From Candidatus Korobacter versatilis (GTDB lineage Bacteria > Acidobacteriota > Terriglobia > Terriglobales > Acidobacteriaceae): a DNA stretch of 64,000 nucleotides. Under the pieces are notes generated by a model, which had not been told where the DNA came from, did not search any database, and was given only the letters and a program-made list of their open reading frames with translations. Made by a program: the position numbers and the translations under genes. The stretch lies in NCBI GenBank assembly GCA_016185395.1, contig JACPNR010000004.1, positions 372,001-436,000 of the forward strand. The letters run 5' to 3'. Numbering within the stretch: the first letter of the stretch is position 1; every line of letters begins with the position of its first letter. Positions 33,523-42,208 of the stretch are shown piece after piece.

Positions 33523-34325
33523 AGGCCTCGCTGCTCGAGAAGCTTTATCTGATCGTGCTGCGCGACTTGCGCACCGGCATTCGCTATCGCGGCGGGTTCT
33601 GGATGGAGGTGGCCGGGACGTTTGCCGAGCTGAGCACGTTCTTTTTCCTAGCCGCTGCGATCGGCGGCAGCTACCGCCCGCAGGGGATGGACTACTTCAG
33701 CTTTCTCGTGATCGGGACGAGCGTGCTGGGATTCCTCGCCGCCGGCGTGTACCTGTTCGTGAACACGGTGCGGCAGGCGCAGATGACGGGCACGATGGAA
33801 GTGCTGATGACGACGGCGACGCCGGGATGGATCATCATCCTGCTGACGGCGATCTCGTCGTTCACTGCGCGCCTGCTGCCGACGGTCCTGTACATCGCGG
33901 CGGGATTGTTCCTGTTCGGTGCCCCGGTCGGAGCGGTCCGCCTGGCGCCGGCGGCGGTGGTCTTCGTGCTTTCCATCCTCGTGGCACTAGCGATCGGCAT
34001 GCTGGCGGGCGCGATGCAGGTGGCGTTGCAGCGCGGCGGAGGCGTCACGACGCTGATTGCGACGGTGGCCTCGTTCTTCTGCGGCGCGATGTTCCCTATC
34101 AACGCGCTGCCGCGGACGCTGCAGCTCGTCTCGCGCGCCATCCCGTTCACGTATTCCATCCATGGCTTGCGCGCGACGCTGGTTGCCGGCAGCTCGTTGG
34201 GCGATGTTTCCACGGACATCGTGGCGCTCGCGGCGTTCGCCGCCGTGCTGCTGCCGATAGGGACCGGCGTGTTCGCGCTGGCCCTGCGCCGCGCGCGGCA
34301 ACAGGGCACGCTGTCGTTTTACTGA
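33519..34325 (+). CDS. ABC-2 type transporter permease
   Basis: A 268-residue membrane protein with six hydrophobic segments in the ABC-2 pattern. RTGIRYRGGFWMEVAGTFAELSTFFFLAAAIGGSYRPQGMDYFSFLVIG leads, and the middle has MEVLMTTATPGWIIILL. FCGAMFPINALPRTLQLVSRAIPFTYSIHGLRATL is the usual C-terminal signature. Starts with GTG inside the stop of the ATPase gene. Together they form one exporter. The convergent glycosyltransferase gene ends 1 bp beyond its stop. Confidence 0.88.
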   Translation: MKASLLEKLYLIVLRDLRTGIRYRGGFWMEVAGTFAELSTFFFLAAAIGGSYRPQGMDYFSFLVIGTSVLGFLAAGVYLFVNTVRQAQMTGTMEVLMTTATPGWIIILLTAISSFTARLLPTVLYIAAGLFLFGAPVGAVRLAPAAVVFVLSILVALAIGMLAGAMQVALQRGGGVTTLIATVASFFCGAMFPINALPRTLQLVSRAIPFTYSIHGLRATLVAGSSLGDVSTDIVALAAFAAVLLPIGTGVFALALRRARQQGTLSFY

Positions 34326-34326
34326 C

Positions 34327-35211
34327 CTACGGTTTGCCCGGCATGGGGAGCGGCGTGGCGCGGATGCGCGCGATCGCGGCAATGCACGCTTCGCGCTCGG
34401 CGGGAGCAAGTGCCGCGCTGCGCCGCGCGATGAGCCTGTCACGCAGTCCTAGCGCCGTGGCTCCCACATAGACGCCGCCGCGCGCGAGGTGCGCGGCGAC
34501 ATCCACCAGCGCAGGTAAGATCCCGTTCTGGCGCTCGCGCCAGGCCACCCTCGCGACGTGCGCGCGGTTGCGCAGGTACTTCGCCAGCAAGAAGGAAGCG
34601 TACTCGCGGTAGTAGTACAGCAAGTCCGGAAGGTTGGCGAAGCGGCTGCTGCGGTGCGCGGCAAGCCAGAGCTCGAGGTCTTCGCATCCGCGGTTGGATT
34701 CGTTGTAGCGGAAGCGCCGCCACCACTCGGCCCTGGCTATGACGGTTGCGTGACAGAGCAGCGGTCCGACCACGGCGGTACCCATGAGCTGTTCGTGCTC
34801 GGCGGGGTAGACGCGCGCGCCTTTCGGTTCCGAAGCGTGGCCGAGCGAGACCAGGCTGCAACCAAGCACATCGATGCCGGAGTTCCGCTCGAGGAATGCG
34901 AGCTGCCGCGCGAGTCGCTCGGGATGCATCATGTCGTCTGCGTCCATGCGGGCGATGTAGCGGCCACGGGCATGGGCGTGGATGAAGTTGAGGCGCGCCG
35001 CCAGGCCGCGGTTCTCTTTTTCCAGGAGGACGTGCACGCGCGGATCGCGCAGCTGCGCGAGAAACGCGCCGCTGCCGTCGGTCGAGCCGTCGTCCACGGC
35101 GAGCAGTTCCCAGTCGGTGACGGTCTGAGCGAAGACGCTGCGCAGGGTGTCTTCAAGGAAAGGCCGGGCGTTGTAGACGGGCAGGCCGATGGTGATGAGG
35201 GGTGTGGTCAT
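34327..35211 (-). CDS. Family 2 glycosyltransferase
   Basis: A 294-residue GT-A enzyme. ITIGLPVYNARPFLEDTLRSVFAQT, LLAVDDGSTDGSGAFLAQL, ARMDADDMMHPERLARQLAFL (DxD) and a CEDLELWLAAHRSSR acceptor segment are all present; the basic C-terminal part has one possible amphipathic helix. The ATG at 35211 starts the domain immediately. It is separate from the glycan locus and adjacent to the RiPP exporter; the acceptor is unknown. Confidence 0.88.
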   Translation of the reverse strand: MTTPLITIGLPVYNARPFLEDTLRSVFAQTVTDWELLAVDDGSTDGSGAFLAQLRDPRVHVLLEKENRGLAARLNFIHAHARGRYIARMDADDMMHPERLARQLAFLERNSGIDVLGCSLVSLGHASEPKGARVYPAEHEQLMGTAVVGPLLCHATVIARAEWWRRFRYNESNRGCEDLELWLAAHRSSRFANLPDLLYYYREYASFLLAKYLRNRAHVARVAWRERQNGILPALVDVAAHLARGGVYVGATALGLRDRLIARRSAALAPAEREACIAAIARIRATPLPMPGKP

Positions 35212-35373
35212 GCTGTCCGGGGCTGGGTCATTGTAAGCGGGAGGGGTGAAATCTTGTCCGCGCGGGCGTCTGGTCTGGAGGCATCGCGCGGAGCCGTTTT
35301 GGGAACGGCATTCCATTTCAGAACGCAGGCGGGGACGTTGATGAGGACGTGGCGCCGAGTCTTCCCACAGAGT

Positions 35374-35410
35374 CAACGGGTTGCGCAGCTCTGCGCGGCG
35401 CAACCCGTTG
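35374..35410. other. 13-bp perfect inverted repeat (strong hairpin)
   Basis: CAACGGGTTGCGC (35374-35386) is the exact reverse complement of 35398-35410, with an 11-nt spacer. No T-tract follows on either strand, so it is not a standard terminator. It lies between the divergent glycosyltransferase and secreted-protein genes; the rest of the 259-bp gap shows nothing recognisable. Confidence 0.6.
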
Positions 35411-35470
35411 GCCACTGACGTGCCTCTATCTCTGTGCCGGGAGAGTCGCCGGTGAGAGTGAGGGTATGCC

Positions 35471-35914
35471 ATGTCTTTCGCGCGGGTGGCAAACACGACC
35501 GCGCTTGCGCTTCTGTTGGCGCTGCTGCTCGCCGCTAGCCTGGCGCGCGGGCAAAGTTCCGGAAGCGCGGGTTTGGCCATCCGTGTCCACATCACGCAGA
35601 CGCTCTCGAGTTCGATCCGCTCCGCCGGGGCATGCCTGCCGCTGGGCGGAGCGTACCTCACACTCGACGAAGCCGCGCTGCCGGCGGATTGCAACGCGAA
35701 CACCACGGGCGCCGAGCCGCCTGTCCTCCTTGTCCGTGCGACGTTACCGGTCGCGCTGCCAGTCGCGACCAACGCACAAGCGCCAGCAAGCGCGGCGGAG
35801 GCTGGCGCCAGTGCAGGCACGCCCTGCCAGGTCACGACGAGTGAGCCTTCGGCGTGGAAGGGCGAATTGCCGGAAAACGCCAAGCTCTGCACCGCCACCG
35901 TCATTCCAGACTGA
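35471..35914 (+). CDS. Hypothetical secreted protein
   Basis: A 147-residue protein with a clear signal peptide (ALALLLALLLAASLARGQ, cut near residue 28). The mature part is Ala/Pro-rich with four Cys that could form disulfides. A GAGGG site precedes the ATG. No known domain recognised. Its small size, secretion and the downstream beta-lactamase-like gene 94 bp away on the same strand are all that can be said. Confidence 0.6.
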   Translation: MSFARVANTTALALLLALLLAASLARGQSSGSAGLAIRVHITQTLSSSIRSAGACLPLGGAYLTLDEAALPADCNANTTGAEPPVLLVRATLPVALPVATNAQAPASAAEAGASAGTPCQVTTSEPSAWKGELPENAKLCTATVIPD

Positions 35915-36007
35915 CGGAGCCGGTCCACGGTCCACCTTTCGGTTTTGACGTTATCGCTTTCCGGTGGCAGACTGTTCGCCGTCCGTCCTTTCATTGCGGA
36001 GTCCAGC

Positions 36008-36985
36008 GTGGCGAACCGTCTTCTCGTGTTGTTCATCGCGGCACAGCTGGCCGCCGTCAGCGTGTTCGCCGCTTCGCCACCTGTTTCGAAACTGCAAACG
36101 CAGCTCAACGCCATCGCGCGCGCGCATCACGGCAAGGTCGCGCTGTTTGCGCGACATCTGCGCTCGGGCCAGACGGTGGAGATCGATGCGGACCGTGCCG
36201 TGCGCACGGCCTCCGTGATCAAGCTGGCGATCATGCTCGAGGCTTTCGTGGAGCGCAAGGAAGGCAAGATCAGTTTTGCCAAGAAGCTCAAGCTGCGCGC
36301 GGAGGACAAAGTGCCGGGGTCGGGGGTACTCACGCTGCTGCGTCCTGGACTCGAGATCACGCTCGATGACGCCATCGTCTTGATGATGGACGTGAGCGAC
36401 AACACCGCCACCAACCTGGTGATCGACGAACTCACCATCCCGGCGATCAACGCGCGGTTGGGACGCATCGGATTGAAAGAGACGCGGCTGTACAAGAAGC
36501 CTTATTTGCCGGCGGAGACTCCCATCCCGGCGGGCGAGGAATCGTTCGGCATCGGCAAGAGCACGGCGCGCGAGATGGCCAGGATCATGGAAGTGATCGG
36601 GCGCTGCGACCTGCAGGACCAAGAGTATTGCACGCGCATGGTCGACATCATGCGTAACCAGCAGTTCCGCTACATGATCCCGCGATTGATCGAGCGTTCC
36701 GACGCGTCGGAGACGACCTCGGCCATCGCCGACAAGATCGGCGAGCTGGACGATTCCCGCAATGACGTGGCGCTGGTCTTCACCAAGAGCGGGCCCATCG
36801 TGATCTCCATCTTCACGTGGGACAACAAGGACAGGAGTTGGACGGCCGACAACGAGGCGTATCTTACCGTCGCGAGACTGGCCAAGGCGATCGTGGACGC
36901 GTGGTCGCCGGGCGGACTGCCGCCGGGAGTGAAGGACAAGGCGAAGGCGGGTGAGCCGCCGGCAAAGGCGGCGGACACGAAGTGA
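36008..36985 (+). CDS. Class A beta-lactamase-like serine hydrolase
   Basis: About 325 residues with a signal peptide (LLVLFIAAQLAAVSVFA). The penicillin-recognition fold motifs are present: SxxK in RTASVIKLAIML, SDN in MMDVSDNTATNLVID, and a KTG-like KIG in AIADKIGELDDSRNDVALVFT. The typical class A Glu motif (ExxLN) is not obvious, so it may be a carboxypeptidase or an inactive relative rather than a resistance enzyme. The C-terminus is a Lys/Pro/Ala tail. GTG at 36008 follows GGAG; a longer open frame lacks a signal start. Convergent with the outer membrane gene with one base between. Confidence 0.85.
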   Translation: MANRLLVLFIAAQLAAVSVFAASPPVSKLQTQLNAIARAHHGKVALFARHLRSGQTVEIDADRAVRTASVIKLAIMLEAFVERKEGKISFAKKLKLRAEDKVPGSGVLTLLRPGLEITLDDAIVLMMDVSDNTATNLVIDELTIPAINARLGRIGLKETRLYKKPYLPAETPIPAGEESFGIGKSTAREMARIMEVIGRCDLQDQEYCTRMVDIMRNQQFRYMIPRLIERSDASETTSAIADKIGELDDSRNDVALVFTKSGPIVISIFTWDNKDRSWTADNEAYLTVARLAKAIVDAWSPGGLPPGVKDKAKAGEPPAKAADTK

Positions 36986-36986
36986 G

Positions 36987-39900
36987 TCACTGCTGCGGCT
37001 TCGGTTTTTCGACGGGCGCCGGCATGAGGTAGGGCAGCAGTTCCTGCTTGGTGATGACGATGCGCGCCGTCTCCACGTCCACCGGCTCCACGGGAAGCTG
37101 TACCCTGCCGCTCGGAGCCGGCGTCCCTTGCGGCAAAGGCTGCAGCGGGACGATGGAGACCGTCAGCGGTCCGGCGGGCAGGTCGCGGAAGACGAAGTAG
37201 CCGTTCGCATCGGTTTCGACGATCTGGCCAGCCACCGTCAACTTCACGCCCGCGAGCGGCTGCAGCTCTTCCGGAACGGCGGCCCCGGCGGACGTGCTGC
37301 CGTTGCCGTTTCCGTTGCCATTCCCATTGCCGTTACCGTTTCCATTGCCATTCCCGTTGCCGCCGTTCTCGGGGTGGCCCTTGAGGCGTTTGGGGATGCC
37401 GCGCAGCTTCATCCCGGCGCCATTGCCATTGCCGTTCCCGTTTCCATTCCCGTTGCCGTCGTTGCGGCAGGGGCCGTTGCCATTTCCGTTTCCGTTACCA
37501 CCGTTGCCGTTGCCGCCGTTCCCATTGCCGGAGTTGCGGCGGACGTTGCCGGCGTCGGTCAGGGCCGGGCGTCCATTGCCCGCGCTGCGGTTCCCGTTGC
37601 CATTGCCATTGCCGTTGCCGTCGACACGCCAGCACGGGACCGCCTGCCGATTGGGTCCGAGGTGCGGGCCCTTGAAGTAGACGCGTCCGCCGATGGTGCG
37701 CAGAGCGCGCACCGGCATGTCGACCACCGCGCTCGCGGTGGGCGCGACGTGCAGGTGCTGCGGAGCGTTGTCGGCGAGGTAGCGCTCGGGCAGCGTCGTG
37801 GTATCGAGTTGCAACTCGTAGTCGCCCGGCGGGAGATCATAGACCTCGAAGTTGCCGGCGCCATCCGTGGGGACGGTGCGCTCTTTGTCGCCACTCTTGA
37901 GTTTCACGCTGACGCCGCGGATGCCAGGGGCATCCGGCATCTTCTTTCCCGACAACATGTAATCGTTGTAGACGTTGCCGAGCAGACGCGCGAAGTTCAC
38001 CACACCGAACTCGACGTGCGTCGTCTTGTCGCGCTCGAGGTCCAGCGCGACGTCAGTGGCGGAAGTAACGCGGATAGGATCTTTGAACTGGTCGAGCGGC
38101 ATCTCCACGCGATAGGAGCCGCGTTCGAGGTGGTCGAACTCGTAGCGTCCGGAGGCGTCGGTCATGACGGAGCGGCCGTCGCTCAGACGCACGGCGATGC
38201 CGGCGATGCCGGCCTCGCCATCGTTGTATGCGCCGTTGATGTTCATGTCGCGGAACACACGGCCGGCGATACGGTAGTTGTGGCCCGTCACACGCAGCCA
38301 GTTGGGCGCGCCGACCAGTTGTTTGGTCACGCCGAAGTTGAGCATAGTGGTGCGCTGCATGTTGCTGCTCGTGCCGCTCCATGCCAGTCCGTTGGTAAGC
38401 GACGACTGGAGCTGCAGCGTGGGCGCAAGCTGGTAGACCAGGCTGTAGCCGAAGAAATGCGACCGCGAACCGCCACCGAGGTTCTGCTCGTCGCGCAGAT
38501 AGGTGTAGGTGGGGCTGATGGTCAGCTTGCGGGCGATGGCAAATTGTCCCTGGAGGTAGAACTGCATCGTGGCCGGGTCGAGGGCGTTGAGTAGGGAGCG
38601 CAGCTCCGGCGGCATGTTGGGTGAATTCACGAAGGCGAGGGGGTTCTGCTCGAACAAGTCGCGCAGTGCCGGCGAGAGCAACTGCAGTTCGTGCTGCAGG
38701 CGCGTCGCCAGCGCGGGATTCAAGTTGGTCTTCAAGAACCCGAAGGTCAACACGCCCGGTTTGGTGCGAACTTGCAGCACGTCGTGGATGCTGAACGTCC
38801 CTTGCGAGGCGATCTGGAAGGGATCGTTGACGGAGCCGAAGCCGACCTCGGCGGAGTTGCTGAAGCGGCCGAGCGCCGCCCTCCAGCCGACGTCCATGCG
38901 GTTGCCGGAAGAGGAGGCCACGTTCGAGAGGCCGCCCTCGCTGCTGGTCCGCAGGTAGCGCAGGTTCAGCGACTGGCGCTGCGTGAGGGCGTAGGAAACG
39001 CTGGGCGAGAAGGTGGTGGCGCGGGCAGGCGCGACGTTGCCAATGCCTTCCGCCTGGACGTGGGTGAAATAGGACGAGACGCGCAGACGCTCGGAGACGG
39101 CGTAGCCCATGCCGCCCTGCAACGACGTGCTGGCGGCGTAGGAGAACTGCAGCTGTGCCGTCGGGAAGCCAGGACTTCCCTTGAGCGCGGAAACGTATCC
39201 GGTCAGCTTTTCGCCAGTGAAGACGGCGGCGCCTTGGGCGAGGAACCCGCGCGTGCTCGCGCCGAGGATGCCCTGGAACGCCCAGCGCTTGCTGAGGTTG
39301 TAATCCACTCCCATGGTCTGGAAGAAGCTGTTGCGACGCTCGTTGCCGCCGGCGAGCAACTGCGTTGGGACGCTGGCGTAGCCGGTGGTGGCGAAGAGCG
39401 TCATCTTCTCGCTCTGGCGCCGCGTGAAGTTGAAGCCGAACAACTCGCGCGCGCCGTAAAGCGAGAGGAAGTAGGTCTGCTGGCTCACGCCGCCGAAGAA
39501 CTGATAGTTGTTGTCACCGCGCTCGAAGCTCGCTTCCCCGCCGCGCAGCAGAAAGGTCCTGGCGCCGGTGAAGGAGGCGACGTGTCCCTGCCCGGCTCCG
39601 GTGAAGTCGAGGAGGAAATCACCGGCGGTGAAGCTCTTGGTGGGGGTGCTGTACTGCACGTATCCGGTATTCAGGTTGAAGGGGTGAGTGGACGAGCGCG
39701 CGGGGAGCAGGTCGTAGATCTGGCCTCGCACACGGAGGTGGCGCTCATCGCCGAGCGGCTGATCCCACGACATGGTGTGGACGAGGTAGTACGCCGGATC
39801 GCCGCCCGAGGTAAGCGTGGTCTGCATGGCGGTGCCGACAAAGCCGCTGCCCAAGGTGTCTGCGGCGCCCGTCAGGGACGGCGCGATGAGCTGCTTTGGC

Positions 39901-40208
39901 GGCGCGAGCACGCTGACTACCACGGTGTAGCGCGAGCCATTGGCCCAGACGAAGGCAACCGTCTCGCGCTGGCGCAGCAATCCGGTGAAGCGGACAACGT
40001 CGGCGCCGACCTCGGCGTGCGCGACGTCTTCATCCATCACCAGCACCTGCGTAGCGCCGGGAACGGAGACGGTCCGCGTGGTCTGCCAGGTCACCTCGAC
40101 GGTAGCGGGGACGCCGTACTGCGCGCGCGCCGACGCCGCAAACGTCAGTGCGAAGGCGCACACCAGCACGAGCGTTGCGAGCTTCGAGTTGTGGCGCTGG
40201 CAGGTCAT
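36987..40208 (-). CDS. Outer membrane usher-like protein with SdrD-like domains and Gly-Asn repeats
   Basis: A 1073-residue protein. After a signal peptide (residues 1-29) comes a domain with VEVTWQTTRTVSVPGATQVLVMDEDVAHAEV and VVRFTGLL, then ~500 residues of alternating aromatic/polar strands typical of an outer-membrane barrel (YVQYSTPTKSFTAGDFLLDFTG, NNYQFFGGVSQQTYFLSLYG). Three SdrD/CNA-B-like repeats follow (GRVFRDMNINGAYNDGEAGIAGIAVRLSDG; RGVSVKLKSGDKERTVPTDGAGNFEVYDLPPGDYEL; VKLTVAGQIVETDANGYFVFRDLPAG), interrupted by long Gly-Asn stretches. No known family was firmly recognised. Downstream of the chaperone-like gene, it most likely works as the export barrel of a fibre system, analogous to ushers. 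Start ATG 40208. Confidence 0.65.
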   Translation of the reverse strand: MTCQRHNSKLATLVLVCAFALTFAASARAQYGVPATVEVTWQTTRTVSVPGATQVLVMDEDVAHAEVGADVVRFTGLLRQRETVAFVWANGSRYTVVVSVLAPPKQLIAPSLTGAADTLGSGFVGTAMQTTLTSGGDPAYYLVHTMSWDQPLGDERHLRVRGQIYDLLPARSSTHPFNLNTGYVQYSTPTKSFTAGDFLLDFTGAGQGHVASFTGARTFLLRGGEASFERGDNNYQFFGGVSQQTYFLSLYGARELFGFNFTRRQSEKMTLFATTGYASVPTQLLAGGNERRNSFFQTMGVDYNLSKRWAFQGILGASTRGFLAQGAAVFTGEKLTGYVSALKGSPGFPTAQLQFSYAASTSLQGGMGYAVSERLRVSSYFTHVQAEGIGNVAPARATTFSPSVSYALTQRQSLNLRYLRTSSEGGLSNVASSSGNRMDVGWRAALGRFSNSAEVGFGSVNDPFQIASQGTFSIHDVLQVRTKPGVLTFGFLKTNLNPALATRLQHELQLLSPALRDLFEQNPLAFVNSPNMPPELRSLLNALDPATMQFYLQGQFAIARKLTISPTYTYLRDEQNLGGGSRSHFFGYSLVYQLAPTLQLQSSLTNGLAWSGTSSNMQRTTMLNFGVTKQLVGAPNWLRVTGHNYRIAGRVFRDMNINGAYNDGEAGIAGIAVRLSDGRSVMTDASGRYEFDHLERGSYRVEMPLDQFKDPIRVTSATDVALDLERDKTTHVEFGVVNFARLLGNVYNDYMLSGKKMPDAPGIRGVSVKLKSGDKERTVPTDGAGNFEVYDLPPGDYELQLDTTTLPERYLADNAPQHLHVAPTASAVVDMPVRALRTIGGRVYFKGPHLGPNRQAVPCWRVDGNGNGNGNGNRSAGNGRPALTDAGNVRRNSGNGNGGNGNGGNGNGNGNGPCRNDGNGNGNGNGNGNGAGMKLRGIPKRLKGHPENGGNGNGNGNGNGNGNGNGNGNGSTSAGAAVPEELQPLAGVKLTVAGQIVETDANGYFVFRDLPAGPLTVSIVPLQPLPQGTPAPSGRVQLPVEPVDVETARIVITKQELLPYLMPAPVEKPKPQQ
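37300..37625 (-). repeat. Gly-Asn coding repeats (GGNGNGNG) within the outer membrane protein
   Basis: Hexanucleotide-like runs of TTGCCG/TTGCCA/TTTCCG (plus strand) encode four blocks of alternating Gly and Asn of about 7-14 repeats, broken by charged segments. Such simple sequence is prone to length change, so the protein may vary among strains. Confidence 0.85.
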
Positions 40209-40214
40209 CGCTCG

Positions 40215-41039
40215 CTATTCACTGACGGTGAATGGGAACTCCTGCGTGTACGCCTGGTTGTCGCCGTACACCAAGGTGAGGATGGCGGTGTACGTTCCCG
40301 GTTTGAGCGCGCTCGGCCAGGTGATGCTCATGCGGTCGCGTTGCTCGGGGAGGAAACGCTGCGTCTTGCCCTCGGCCTTGCCGACGAGTTGTTTCTGCGC
40401 ATCGAGGATGGCCAGGCGCGGCACCGGGTAGATGTGTGAGTTGCTGCGATTGTGGACCTCGAAGTCCACTCGCAGGTTGCGGCTCTTGTCCGGCTGGGAG
40501 AGCTTCGCGTCGTTGACTTCGACGTGGAAGACTTCAGTGTTCTCCTGCGCGAGCAGCAGCAGCGCGCCCAAGCGGATGTTGGTGTAGAGCGCCTTGCTCT
40601 CCGCCGTGCCGGCCTGCACCAGCACCGGTTTCGATTCGAGGAAGAGGACGGCGTAGTGGCCGCCGGTGGTCTCACCACTCGCGGGCGGCGTGACCACCAC
40701 GTGGACCTTCTTGGTGCTGGCCGCCGGGATCTCAAACTGGCGCGGCACGAACTCTACCCAGTTGGCCGCCGAGCGCGGGAAGGTGCCGGGAGCGTTGAAC
40801 ACCTTCTCGTTCTTGTCGTTGTACCACCAGTCCATGACGGTGCCCTGCATCACGATGGGCTTGTCGGTCTCGTTGGCGACGGCGATATCGAACGCGAGCG
40901 GCTGGCCGGCCTTGAAGCGCTCGTTGATGAGCGCCGGCGCCATCGCCACGCCCTGCCCCAGTGCGACGTGCGCGGACAAAAGGGGCAGCAGGTATGCGAG
41001 AAAGCGTGTGGTCAGGCGAAGAGTTTTGAAGGATCGCAT
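40215..41039 (-). CDS. Periplasmic Ig-like chaperone-like protein
   Basis: A 274-residue protein with a signal peptide (residues 1-29). Two Ig-like beta-sandwich domains are suggested: GVAMAPALINERFKAGQPLAFDIAVANETDKPIVMQGTVMDWW, and DAKLSQPDKSRNLRVDFEVHNRSNSHIYPVPRLAILDAQ. The layout resembles PapD-type chaperones or DUF916-like proteins, in which an edge strand sits near NWVEFVPRQFEIPAASTKKVHVVV. It lies between two spore-coat-U-like subunit genes upstream and the outer-membrane protein gene downstream, an order typical of chaperone-usher operons. ATG start at 41039; upstream stop is adjacent. Confidence 0.65.
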   Translation of the reverse strand: MRSFKTLRLTTRFLAYLLPLLSAHVALGQGVAMAPALINERFKAGQPLAFDIAVANETDKPIVMQGTVMDWWYNDKNEKVFNAPGTFPRSAANWVEFVPRQFEIPAASTKKVHVVVTPPASGETTGGHYAVLFLESKPVLVQAGTAESKALYTNIRLGALLLLAQENTEVFHVEVNDAKLSQPDKSRNLRVDFEVHNRSNSHIYPVPRLAILDAQKQLVGKAEGKTQRFLPEQRDRMSITWPSALKPGTYTAILTLVYGDNQAYTQEFPFTVSE

Positions 41040-42110
41040 CTAGGGCACCATCAAGGTGTAAGTGATCACGGCGGAGTCGGAAGTCCCGCCGCCCGCGGGA
41101 ACGAATGTGTTGTTCGGCGTCACTGCGACGCCGAGGACACGCGATAGCGGCGTGGCACTGACGATGGCGCCGGCGGTGCCGAGCGTCTGGGGCGCGCCCG
41201 CGTTCGTGCTCATGTTCGTGGTGAGGCCGGCGGAGGTTGCAGCCTCACGGATCTTGAGGAAGGTGTTGTTCACAAAGTCGGTGGAGACGTAGGCGGTCAG
41301 CGTGCCATTGGTGCCCGACGTGAAGCCGGACCAGGTCGGCGTGACCCTGTAGTTGGTGAAGTACACCACAGGGTTCGTGCCGGTCGTCTGGACGCAGGCG
41401 CTGCTGGTGACGCCCACGCCGTTCACGCTGCCGAAGTTGATCGAATAGGGGCCAATGTTGTTCGCCGGTGAGACGGTGCAGTTGGGCGCCGCCGCTCCGG
41501 TAGAGAGCGCGAGCCGCATGGCGTTCTGCGAGTTCACGGTGATGGCGAGCGTGACGGTGTCGGTGTTGCCGTTGGTCGTGTCCAGCGCGACGATGCTGAC
41601 GGTAACGGTGGCGGAGCCGGTGAAGGCGCTCGCGCCGTTGAGGTTCAACGCCTGGATGCCGATGTTCCCGATGACGGTGCCGTTATCGGTGCTGGTCTGG
41701 AGGGTTGCGGCGGTGGCGAGGCTGTTGCCCAGTACCGCGTACGAGCCGGCCGCGGCTCCGCAGTTGTTGCTACAACCGACGGCGCGCAGAGCGTTGACCG
41801 CGGCCGCCGGGAACGGCGTGCTCACGAACCCCTTGATCGCAGTGAGGTGAGGCCCGGGCAGACCGGAGATGACGAAGTTGATGGAGCTCTCGTAGATGGC
41901 GCCGGTGGCGGATATTGGGGTGGCGATGGTGACGTTCGCCGCGGGTGTACCCACGCCGAGGCCGTTCATCGCTCCCATGTTCCAGGTGTAGCCCGCCGCC
42001 TTGGAGCCACCGACGGGCAGGCCATTGGTGGTGAGGTTGATGGTGACCTGCGCCGCCTGCGCCGCTGGGACGACGAGCACCGCCAGTCCCAGCAGAGCAA
42101 GCATCGCCAT
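41040..42110 (-). CDS. Spore coat U-like secreted subunit, long form
   Basis: About 356 residues from the ATG at 42110 (MAMLALLGLAVLVVPAAQAAQV signal; GGGAG upstream). Starts at 42191 or 42176 are open alternatives with no signal-like N-terminus. The C-terminal ~160 residues are very similar to the neighbouring gene (42209-42832): NAMRLALSTGAAAPNCTVSPANNIGPYSINFGSVNGVGV, CVQTTGTNPVVYFTNYRVTPTWSGF, NNTFLKIREAAT and DSAVITYTLMVP. The N-terminal half is a second beta-rich domain. SCPU proteins of Csu-type archaic pili are the closest family I can name. Two Cys per domain could form a disulfide. Confidence 0.65.
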   Translation of the reverse strand: MAMLALLGLAVLVVPAAQAAQVTINLTTNGLPVGGSKAAGYTWNMGAMNGLGVGTPAANVTIATPISATGAIYESSINFVISGLPGPHLTAIKGFVSTPFPAAAVNALRAVGCSNNCGAAAGSYAVLGNSLATAATLQTSTDNGTVIGNIGIQALNLNGASAFTGSATVTVSIVALDTTNGNTDTVTLAITVNSQNAMRLALSTGAAAPNCTVSPANNIGPYSINFGSVNGVGVTSSACVQTTGTNPVVYFTNYRVTPTWSGFTSGTNGTLTAYVSTDFVNNTFLKIREAATSAGLTTNMSTNAGAPQTLGTAGAIVSATPLSRVLGVAVTPNNTFVPAGGGTSDSAVITYTLMVP

Positions 42111-42208
42111 ACGCCATAGCTCCCGCCGCTGCGATGAAGCAGCGGGCGGGAGCTGTGGACGCGGTGTCCGAACCATCGGCACGAGGGTCACTTCTGTATC
42201 AGCCTTGG

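Noticed and set aside
36008-36985. Antibiotic-resistance class A beta-lactamase
   Set aside because: SxxK, SDN and a KIG motif are present but the Glu loop is not evident, and there is no mobile context; called only beta-lactamase-like.
37300-37625. CRISPR-like array
   Set aside because: Repeats are short, without unique equal-sized spacers, and encode Gly-Asn in frame in a protein gene.
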